A DNA stretch of 15,159 nt. Origin: an uncultured Clostridia bacterium (GTDB lineage: Bacteria; Bacillota; Clostridia; UBA1381). Both the position numbers and the translations under genes were made by a program. This document shows, one piece after another, positions 7,833 to 13,174 of the stretch (positions within the stretch are counted from its first letter, which is position 1; each line of letters begins with the position of its first letter). The stretch is from assembly GCA_944391635.1 (NCBI GenBank), contig CALXUL010000072.1, forward strand, positions 1 to 15,159, written 5' to 3'. The notes beneath the pieces are model-generated. The model saw only the letters and a program-made list of their open reading frames with translations. It was not told the DNA's origin and did not search any database.

Positions 7833-7866
7833 AATCCCGGCAAGGCAAAGCCTTGACGGGATTTTT
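7833..7866 (+). terminator. Intrinsic terminator of the iorAB-paaK operon
   Basis: AATCCCG (7833-7839) pairs with CGGGATT (7857-7863), and CAAGGC (7841-7846) with GCCTTG (7850-7855). One G/A mismatch lies between the two blocks and the loop is AAA. T residues at 7862-7866 follow. It lies 20 nt after the stop of the ACT gene. Confidence 0.9.
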
Positions 7867-7874
7867 ATGTGAAT

Positions 7875-7914
7875 AAAAATATATGCCGTGGGGTATTACC
7901 TCACGGCATATATT
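7875..7914 (-). terminator. Intrinsic terminator of the ilvBNC operon
   Basis: A 17-bp stem pairs 7878-7894 with 7898-7914 around a 3-nt loop (one G-T pair). Read on the minus strand it is followed by five T residues (A run at 7875-7879). It lies 19 nt after the ilvC stop. On the plus strand the stem has no T run, so it serves the minus-strand transcript. Confidence 0.88.
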
Positions 7915-7933
7915 ATGTAAATTAATTTCAGAT

Positions 7934-8923
7934 TTATTTATTCCATGAATAGAACTCTCTGATTGTTTTACCAACCTGCTCAAGCTGATGTTCAGAAGCC
8001 ATTCTTCTGCAAGCATTAAAGTGTGAACGTCCGTTTTTGTTCTCCCTGATCCATTTGCTTGCAAAAGTACCGTCTTGAATCTCGGAAAGAATCTTTTTCA
8101 TTTCTTTCTTAGTTTCTTCAGTAACCAGACGCTTTCCTGTCTCATAATCGCCAAATTCAGCGGTATCTGAAATCGAGTATCTCATTCTTGAGAATCCGCC
8201 TTCGTAAATCAGGTCAACGATAAGCTTCATTTCGTGGATACATTCAAAATAAGCGTTTCTGGGGTCATAGCCTGCTTCAACAAGAGTTTCAAAACCTGCC
8301 TGCATCAAAGCGGTAACACCGCCGCACAAAACAGCCTGCTCACCGAAGAGGTCTGTTTCGGTCTCGCACTGGAATGTAGTCTCAAGAACAGCTGCTCTTG
8401 CGCCGCCAATACCGGCTGCATAAGCAAGACCAATATCAAGTGCTTTGCCGGAAGCGTCCTGCTGAATAGCAATAAGACAAGGAACGCCTTTACCTGCTAC
8501 AAACTCTGAACGTACAGTGTGACCCGGTCCCTTAGGTGCAATCATAATAACGTCTACATCAGCGGGAGGCTTGATCTGTCCGAAATGAATGTTAAAACCA
8601 TGTGCAAATGCAAGGGTTTTTCCTTCGGTAAGATATGGAGCAATATCTGTTTTGTACATATCTGCCTGACGCTCATCCGGAATAAGAATCATAATAACGT
8701 CAGCCGCTTTTGCAGCATCTGCAACATTCATAACCTTCAGACCATATGCTTCAGCCTTTGCCTTTGATTTGGAACCCTCATAAAGACCAACAATAACATT
8801 TACGCCGCTGTCCTTAAGGTTCATAGCATGAGCGTGACCCTGGCTTCCGAAACCGATAATTGCAACGGTTTTGCCGTTTAAAAGTCCAAGATTACAATCC
8901 TGCTCATAATAGATGTTTGCCAT
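7934..8923 (-). CDS. ilvC: Ketol-acid reductoisomerase
   Basis: Second common step of valine and isoleucine synthesis: Mg-dependent alkyl migration and NAD(P)H reduction of acetolactate or acetohydroxybutyrate to the dihydroxy acids. The 329-residue class I enzyme has the Rossmann motif GFGSQGHAHA (24-33), catalytic region AHGFNIHFGQ (107-116) and APKGPGH (129-135). Metal ligands are D191 and E195 in ETDLFGEQ, and E227 and E231 in FECIHEMK; substrate-contact S252 lies in YSISDTAEFGDY. The cofactor loop reads GLYEGSKSKAK (46-56); its serines and lysines and lack of Asp/Glu at the serine positions suggest NADPH preference. An AAAGGAAG ribosome site lies 8 nt before the ATG. It follows ilvN by 40 nt and ends the operon. 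Confidence 0.98.
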   Translation of the reverse strand: MANIYYEQDCNLGLLNGKTVAIIGFGSQGHAHAMNLKDSGVNVIVGLYEGSKSKAKAEAYGLKVMNVADAAKAADVIMILIPDERQADMYKTDIAPYLTEGKTLAFAHGFNIHFGQIKPPADVDVIMIAPKGPGHTVRSEFVAGKGVPCLIAIQQDASGKALDIGLAYAAGIGGARAAVLETTFQCETETDLFGEQAVLCGGVTALMQAGFETLVEAGYDPRNAYFECIHEMKLIVDLIYEGGFSRMRYSISDTAEFGDYETGKRLVTEETKKEMKKILSEIQDGTFASKWIRENKNGRSHFNACRRMASEHQLEQVGKTIREFYSWNK

Positions 8924-8963
8924 TTTGATTACTTCCTTTCATATTTTAAAAATATTAACATAT

Positions 8964-9461
8964 TTATGCTTTTAATACATTGGTGCCGCGCTCTAATGCG
9001 ATCATGCCGGTCATAGCTGTTTCTTCTATGCCGTAGGGCGCAAGCATATCGAGAAATGCATTAAGCTTTGTATCGCCGCCGGTAAGCTCAGCGGTAATAG
9101 TCGATTGTGAGACGTCAACTATATTAGCACGGAAAATATTTGCTATTTGGATAACTTCAGTACGGTTTTTGGATGAAATCTTTACCTTAACCAGAAGCAG
9201 ACCGCGCTTTACAAGTTCATCGCTGCGTGATACCTTGATTTTAATAACATCAATAAGTTTATTAAGCTGTTTTGAAATTTGTTCTACCGTGAGTTCATCA
9301 CCTATAACTTCAATGGTTATTCTGGATACGCCCTCAATATTGGTTACGCCTACTGCAAGGGAGTGGATATTAAACCCGCGGCGGGAAAACAGACCGACTA
9401 CTTTTGCAAGTACGCCGGAATTATCCTCTACAAGAACCGAAAGAATATATTTGGATTCCAT
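8964..9461 (-). CDS. ilvN: Acetolactate synthase small (regulatory) subunit
   Basis: Regulatory subunit of acetohydroxyacid synthase, which activates the large subunit and gives valine feedback control. The 165 residues hold an N-terminal ACT domain (YILSVLVEDNSGVLAKVVGL, 5-24, then FSRRGFNIHSLAVG) and the usual C-terminal domain (ELVKRGLLLVKV onward). Length is normal for IlvN. The start at 9461 is favoured because AAAGGAGG lies just upstream, within the last codons of ilvB. The same frame stays open to 9527, but that would place 22 unrelated residues ahead of the family start. Only one base separates the ilvB stop from this ATG, so translation is probably coupled. Confidence 0.95.
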   Translation of the reverse strand: MESKYILSVLVEDNSGVLAKVVGLFSRRGFNIHSLAVGVTNIEGVSRITIEVIGDELTVEQISKQLNKLIDVIKIKVSRSDELVKRGLLLVKVKISSKNRTEVIQIANIFRANIVDVSQSTITAELTGGDTKLNAFLDMLAPYGIEETAMTGMIALERGTNVLKA

Positions 9462-9462
9462 A

Positions 9463-11139
9463 TCACTTATCCTCCTTTGGCAGATAATGCGAATTGAGCG
9501 CGCCGCCGGTAGGCTCAAACGGATCAACCTCTACAACAAGAAGAAAACTCTTTTTGCCGTCAAGAAGGGCGTCAATACCTTTATCAATTTCTGAGTTTTC
9601 ACTGATACGCATAGATGGTATCCCGTATGCATCAGCAAGTTTGCAAAAATCAGGGCTGCCCTCAAGGCTTACTGCATAATAGTTTGATTTATAATTTATA
9701 AACTGGTGTTCATGTACCATACCGAGCCTGTGATTTTCAAGAACTACCATTTTAACGGGTATATCCCATTGACGCATCGTTCCCATTTCGGGTAAATCCA
9801 TCTGGAAGCTGCCATCGCCCATTACCGAAATAACAGTACTTCCTGATGCAACTGATGCTCCGATTGCGGAAGGAAGCCCATATCCCATAGTTCCGAATCC
9901 GGCAGATGTGATAAAGTGTCTGGGGTCGCTGAAATTATAATTATTTGCAACCCATATCTGGTTTTGTCCTACTTCCGTTGAAACATAAGCATCACTGCCT
10001 GCTTTTTCCGAAAGTTTCTTTACAAAATAGCGTGGATTTACAAAACCGTTATCCTGTGTTTCTTCCTCAACTTTCCAGTCGCTTCGGATTCTATCGACAT
10101 ATTCTTTCCATTCCGGTGAAACCTTATAATCGCGGAGCAAAGGTTCAAGCTGGGATAGAACATCTTTAACATCTCCGACTACCGGAATATCAGGGAAAAT
10201 ATTTTTCCCTATTTCAGCCGGGTCAATATCAATATGTATCAGCTTAGTACGTTTTTCAAGACCTGCTGCATTTGCAACAGAACGGTCTCCGAGTCTTGAA
10301 CCGAGAATTATGACCAAATCAGAATGATTTAATGTCATATTTGCACTCTTAATACCGTGCGAGCCGATCATACCGTAATTCAAATCACTTTTGCCCTCGA
10401 TAACTCCAACGCCGGTCATTGTTGTGACGGTAGGAATTCCGGTCATCTGTACAAAATGTCTGAATTCTTTGGTGGCATTTGACAGAACCACTCCGCCGCC
10501 GGCAAGAATTACAGGTTTTTGAGATGCCTTAACTGCTTCAGCAACTTTTTTTATCTGCATTTCATGAGCCTTGCCCATACCAATAGGCTTATAGCCGCGT
10601 ATAACAATAGGCTCTTTTTTGCGTTCCGGATAATCATATTCTTTTTTCAAGATGTCCATCGGAATATCAATAAGCACCGGTCCCGGACGGCCTGTGCTTG
10701 CTATGTAGAAAGCTTCATCAATAACCTTTGGAAGATCAAGACCGTTTCGTATCAAATAATTATGTTTTGTAAACGGATGTGTTGCGCCGGTAATATCTAC
10801 TTCCTGGAAAGCGTCGCGTCCAAGAAGATTAGAAACCACCTGTCCGGTTATTGCTATCATAGGAACAGAATCCATATATGCAGTAGCAATTCCGGTTATA
10901 AGATTTGTTGCACCCGGTCCGGAAGTAGCGGTACATACGCCGGGTTTATTAGTAACCCGAGCATAGCCCGATGCCATATGTGCAGCGCCCTGTTCGTTTC
11001 GGACAAGGATATGTTTTATGGCGGAGCCGGGCAGTCTGTCGATAATAGGACAGTTTGCAGCGCCGGGATACCCGAAGATAGTCGTTACGCCGTTTTCTTC
11101 CAGTGTTTTTACAACCATTTGTGCACCGGTCATCTTCAA
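9463..11139 (-). CDS. ilvB: Acetolactate synthase (AHAS) large subunit
   Basis: ThDP/Mg/FAD enzyme condensing pyruvate with pyruvate or 2-ketobutyrate, the first step of branched-chain amino acid synthesis. From the TTG start it has 558 residues. Marks are MKMTGAQ (1-7), GYPGAAN (23-29), catalytic Glu49 in RNEQGAAHMASGYAR, SGPGATNLITG (73-83), FQEVDITG (111-118), TKHNYL (124-129), RPGPVLIDIP (151-160), and the ThDP motif GDGSFQMDLPEMG (441-453), closing with Asn469 in LENHRLGMV. TTG is chosen because AGGAGG lies 8 nt before it and the resulting MKMTGAQ matches the family N terminus; ATG at 11133 is the alternative. Odd residues: GYPGAAN instead of the usual GYPGGA, and MVHEHQ where most AHAS enzymes have a Trp. 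ilvN and ilvC follow in the same operon. Confidence 0.95.
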   Translation of the reverse strand: MKMTGAQMVVKTLEENGVTTIFGYPGAANCPIIDRLPGSAIKHILVRNEQGAAHMASGYARVTNKPGVCTATSGPGATNLITGIATAYMDSVPMIAITGQVVSNLLGRDAFQEVDITGATHPFTKHNYLIRNGLDLPKVIDEAFYIASTGRPGPVLIDIPMDILKKEYDYPERKKEPIVIRGYKPIGMGKAHEMQIKKVAEAVKASQKPVILAGGGVVLSNATKEFRHFVQMTGIPTVTTMTGVGVIEGKSDLNYGMIGSHGIKSANMTLNHSDLVIILGSRLGDRSVANAAGLEKRTKLIHIDIDPAEIGKNIFPDIPVVGDVKDVLSQLEPLLRDYKVSPEWKEYVDRIRSDWKVEEETQDNGFVNPRYFVKKLSEKAGSDAYVSTEVGQNQIWVANNYNFSDPRHFITSAGFGTMGYGLPSAIGASVASGSTVISVMGDGSFQMDLPEMGTMRQWDIPVKMVVLENHRLGMVHEHQFINYKSNYYAVSLEGSPDFCKLADAYGIPSMRISENSEIDKGIDALLDGKKSFLLVVEVDPFEPTGGALNSHYLPKEDK

Positions 11140-11195
11140 ACTAAACTCCTCCTTTTTGTAATATATGTTTGTCCTGCCGCGCATTGTTGCAGCAT
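11136..11195 (-). CDS. Possible ilvB leader peptide (19 codons)
   Basis: An ATG at 11195 opens a 19-residue frame, MLQQCAAGQTYITKRRSLV, inside the predicted ilvB leader. A TAAGG element lies about 8 nt before the ATG. The frame reads through the ilvB ribosome site (AAA AGG AGG encodes K-R-R), and its TGA overlaps the TTG start of ilvB. If translated, it would couple ribosome arrival to ilvB initiation. It is not rich in Ile, Leu or Val, so a classic attenuation peptide is not obvious. Short frames of this size arise by chance, so its reality is uncertain. Confidence 0.35.
   Translation of the reverse strand: MLQQCAAGQTYITKRRSLV
11148..11153 (-). promoter_or_regulatory. Ribosome binding site deciding the ilvB TTG start
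   Basis: On the minus strand AGGAGG is followed by 8 nt and then TTG AAG ATG. The spacing is ideal for the TTG at 11139 and long (14 nt) for the ATG at 11133. Confidence 0.7.
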
Positions 11196-11234
11196 GGTTA
11201 TGCCTTATTAATTGTGTTTTACAGGCGTTAATAT

Positions 11235-11257
11235 TGCCGATTATTGTATTGACGGCA
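11235..11257 (-). repeat. GC-rich inverted repeat in the ilvB leader
   Basis: TGCCG (11257-11253) pairs with CGGCA (11239-11235) across a 13-nt loop, about 35-55 nt into the predicted ilvB transcript. It stands out in an A/T-rich leader. A second CGGCA copy occurs further down the leader in GCGCGGCAGG (about 11178-11187), which could compete for the same partner. There is no T run, so it is not a terminator. It could be an RNA fold or a DNA operator. Confidence 0.4.
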
Positions 11258-11297
11258 TCATTCTTTATTTCTTATATAATAATGAATGTTACTTTTT

Positions 11298-11326
11298 ATT
11301 TTATCAATCTTGAACCGTTATGTCAA
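11298..11326 (-). promoter_or_regulatory. Sigma-A promoter of ilvBNC
   Basis: On the minus strand a perfect -35 TTGACA (11326-11321) and -10 TAAAAT (11303-11298) are spaced 17 nt apart. Transcription should begin near 11291, giving a leader of about 150 nt before the ilvB TTG. No T-box signature and no intrinsic terminator are seen in that leader. Confidence 0.88.
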
Positions 11327-11342
11327 GAGAACAATTAGGTAT

Positions 11343-11377
11343 GCTGACAAATTTCTCGCAATTTAACAGCTTTTTTT
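11343..11377 (+). terminator. Terminator-like hairpin between the divergent ilvB and ilvE promoters
   Basis: GCTG (11343-11346) pairs with CAGC (11367-11370) and AAATT (11349-11353) with AATTT (11360-11364), with a 2x2 internal mismatch and a 6-nt loop. Seven T residues follow at 11371-11377. No plus-strand gene precedes it. It may stop antisense transcripts from reaching ilvE, or the symmetric AATTT core may be an operator. Confidence 0.4.
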
Positions 11378-11390
11378 ATATAAAAATGAT

Positions 11391-11406
11391 ATTTTTGGTG
11401 AAAAAT
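11391..11406. promoter_or_regulatory. A/T-rich inverted repeat upstream of the ilvE promoter
   Basis: ATTTTT and AAAAAT form perfect 6-bp arms around GGTG, ending 14 nt before the ilvE -35 box. The shape resembles a repressor or activator site. It is partly like a CodY box (AATTTTCWGAAAATT), but the centre is 4 nt instead of 3 and several bases differ, so no regulator is assigned. Confidence 0.35.
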
Positions 11407-11420
11407 TCGTATCAAGCCTA

Positions 11421-11449
11421 TTTACAATATTGAAAAAAAGGAATATAAT
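11421..11449 (+). promoter_or_regulatory. Sigma-A promoter of ilvE
   Basis: A -35 TTTACA (11421-11426) and a perfect -10 TATAAT (11444-11449) are spaced 17 nt apart. The start of transcription would be near 11456, leaving a short leader of about 34 nt that contains the AAAGGGAG ribosome site. Confidence 0.87.
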
Positions 11450-11489
11450 ATAAAATAATTATTTTTAAATATAAAAGGGAGTATGATTT

Positions 11490-12554
11490 ATGGAAATCAA
11501 AATCACCAGAACAACAACTCCGAAGCAGAAGCCTGCCGACCAGAGTAAGCTCGGATTCGGTATATATTATACCGACCATATGTTTATAATGAATTATGAC
11601 GAGCCTGAGGGCTGGCATGACCCAAGAATAGTGCCGTATGCGCCGTTTGAGCTTGATCCTGCTGCTATGGTTTTGCATTATGCGCAGGAGGTATTTGAGG
11701 GGTTAAAGGCATATCGTACAGCTGATGGTTCAATTCAGCTTTTCAGACCGGAAAAGAATATGGCAAGAATGAATGTGTCATGCGAGCGTCTTTGCATACC
11801 TAAGATAGATGAAAAATTCGCGCTCGAAGCTATTAAAAAGCTTGTATGGGTGGATCAGGATTGGGTTCCTTCTGAAGAGGGTACATCACTTTACATACGT
11901 CCGTATGTTTTTGCTACCGACGCTCACGTTGGTGTTCATGCTGCAAAACATCTTATTTTTGCAATAATTCTATCTCCTGTGGGTGCATATTATCCGCAGG
12001 GTATTGCTCCGGTTAAGATTTTTGTTGAGCAGAAATATGTGCGTGCAGTTATCGGAGGTACCGGCTTTACCAAGGCAGGTGCAAACTATGCTATTTCATT
12101 AAAGGGCCAGGAAGAAGCGGAGGAACAAGGCTATATCCAGACTTTGTGGCTTGACGGTGTAGAACGCAAATATATCGAAGAAGTTGGTTCTATGAATGTG
12201 TTCTTTAAGATAGATAATGAGATTATAACACCGGCGCTTGTAGGCTCAATTCTCGGCGGGATAACGAGAATGTCGATTATAGAACTTCTTCGTCATAAAG
12301 GGTATAAAGTAACCGAACGCAGATTGTCGATAGATGAGTTGGTTGATGCATACAAAAATGGCAAGCTTGAAGAAGCTTGGGGTACAGGTACAGCCGCTGT
12401 CATTTCGCCTATTGGCGAGCTTAAATACGGTGATCTTGTTATGCCGGTAAACAATGAGAAAATAGGTGAAGTATCACAAATGCTTTATGATACTCTGACC
12501 GGTATTCAGTGGGGACGTATTCCTGATGAATTTGGCTGGACGGTAAAAATTTGA
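11490..12554 (+). CDS. ilvE: Branched-chain amino acid aminotransferase
   Basis: PLP enzyme for the last step of Val, Ile and Leu synthesis (or the first step of their breakdown), exchanging amino groups with glutamate or 2-oxoglutarate. The 354-residue protein is of the longer fold-IV type shared with eukaryotic BCATs. Marks are HYAQEVFEGLKAYR (63-76), SLYIRPYVFAT (133-143), GGTGFTKAGANYA (189-201) with PLP-binding Lys195, EEVGSMNVFF (230-239), LGGITRMS (255-262) and WGTGTAAVISPIG (297-309). An AAAGGGAG ribosome site sits 8 nt before the ATG. It is transcribed from its own promoter, divergent from ilvBNC. BCATs often accept aromatic keto acids too, so it could serve the arylpyruvates of the nearby IorAB operon; that link is inference. 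Confidence 0.96.
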   Translation: MEIKITRTTTPKQKPADQSKLGFGIYYTDHMFIMNYDEPEGWHDPRIVPYAPFELDPAAMVLHYAQEVFEGLKAYRTADGSIQLFRPEKNMARMNVSCERLCIPKIDEKFALEAIKKLVWVDQDWVPSEEGTSLYIRPYVFATDAHVGVHAAKHLIFAIILSPVGAYYPQGIAPVKIFVEQKYVRAVIGGTGFTKAGANYAISLKGQEEAEEQGYIQTLWLDGVERKYIEEVGSMNVFFKIDNEIITPALVGSILGGITRMSIIELLRHKGYKVTERRLSIDELVDAYKNGKLEEAWGTGTAAVISPIGELKYGDLVMPVNNEKIGEVSQMLYDTLTGIQWGRIPDEFGWTVKI

Positions 12555-12572
12555 CAAATTAGAAAAAAAGGC

Positions 12573-12601
12573 TTGTATTTATTAAGAATTTGTGGTATAC
12601 T
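12573..12601 (+). promoter_or_regulatory. Probable promoter of the rimP-nusA-infB operon
   Basis: TTGTAT (12573-12578) and TATACT (12596-12601) are spaced 17 nt apart. A second TATACT at 12624-12629 lacks a good -35 box. Transcription from the first would start near 12608, placing the 12634-12659 hairpin in the leader of rimP. Confidence 0.6.
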
Positions 12602-12633
12602 TCTGTATAACAGCATAATGTATTATACTTTAT

Positions 12634-12662
12634 GAGTGGACTTTTCTGGAAGTCCACTCTTT
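12634..12662 (+). terminator. Hairpin between ilvE and rimP (terminator or leader attenuator)
   Basis: A perfect 10-bp stem (GAGTGGACTT, 12634-12643, with AAGTCCACTC, 12650-12659) has a 6-nt loop. The tail is TTTCATTT, so only three unbroken T residues. It can end ilvE transcripts weakly. Because it lies after the likely rimP promoter, it may also act in the rimP leader. Confidence 0.6.
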
Positions 12663-12693
12663 CATTTGATGAAAAAAAACAGGAGGTGCGGCT

Positions 12694-13152
12694 GTGGCTA
12701 ATAAAATTGAACAGCTTGCCTTTAGTATCGGCGATGAGATAGCAAAAAAGCAAGGCGTGTTTTTGGTGCATTGTGAGTATGTCCGGGAAAAAGGCGAATA
12801 CTTTTTAAGGCTGTTTGTTGATAAGGACGGCGGTATTGGGATAGATGATTGTGAAGAGTTTTCACGTGCTTTTTCTGACAGTATCGATTTAATTGATCCA
12901 ATTGACCAGGAGTATACACTTGAGGTATCATCACCTGGTGCCCAGAGGCAGCTTAAAACCGAACGTGAATTTTTGCATTATGTCGGCAGGGAAGTGGACG
13001 TAAAGCTATTTGCGCCGAAAGATGGGAAAAAAGAGTTTTCCGGTGTATTAACCGGTTTTAGTGACGGCACGGCACAGATTGATGCAGACGGGGAAATATA
13101 TCAGATTCCTGTAAAAGAAGCAGTTTATATAAAATTGATGTTTAGATTTTAA
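12694..13152 (+). CDS. rimP: Ribosome maturation factor RimP
   Basis: Needed for maturation of the 30S ribosomal subunit. The 152-residue protein shows the RimP core EYTLEVSSPGAQRQLKTE (73-90) and an N-terminal domain with LRLFVDKDGGIGIDDCEEFSR (38-58), then the C-terminal SH3-like domain (VGREVDVKLFAPKDGKKEFSGVLTG). The start codon is GTG, supported by AGGAGG at 12681-12686, 7 nt upstream, and by the MANKIEQLA beginning. Length is normal. It leads the rimP-nusA-ylxR-ylxQ-infB operon, with nusA 22 nt downstream. Confidence 0.95.
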   Translation: MANKIEQLAFSIGDEIAKKQGVFLVHCEYVREKGEYFLRLFVDKDGGIGIDDCEEFSRAFSDSIDLIDPIDQEYTLEVSSPGAQRQLKTEREFLHYVGREVDVKLFAPKDGKKEFSGVLTGFSDGTAQIDADGEIYQIPVKEAVYIKLMFRF

Positions 13153-13174
13153 CCGAAGGGAGCAATATGGAAAA

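Noticed and set aside
9462..9527. Long ilvN start at 9527 inside ilvB
   Set aside because: The 22 added residues do not resemble IlvN, and a near-perfect AAAGGAGG site precedes the ATG at 9461.
11140..11184. Long ilvB start at 11184 (573 residues)
   Set aside because: It places MRGRTNIYYKKEEFS ahead of the family start and would run across the AGGAGG ribosome site itself.
10519..11211. 230-codon plus-strand open frame opposite ilvB, rich in Cys and aromatic residues
   Set aside because: It is fully antisense to a clear conserved enzyme gene, has no family likeness and no convincing ribosome site; a shadow of ilvB codon use.
11140..11291. T-box or classic attenuator in the ilvB leader
   Set aside because: No T-box sequence (AGGGTGGNACCGCG-like), no terminator hairpin with a T run, and no run of Ile/Leu/Val codons.
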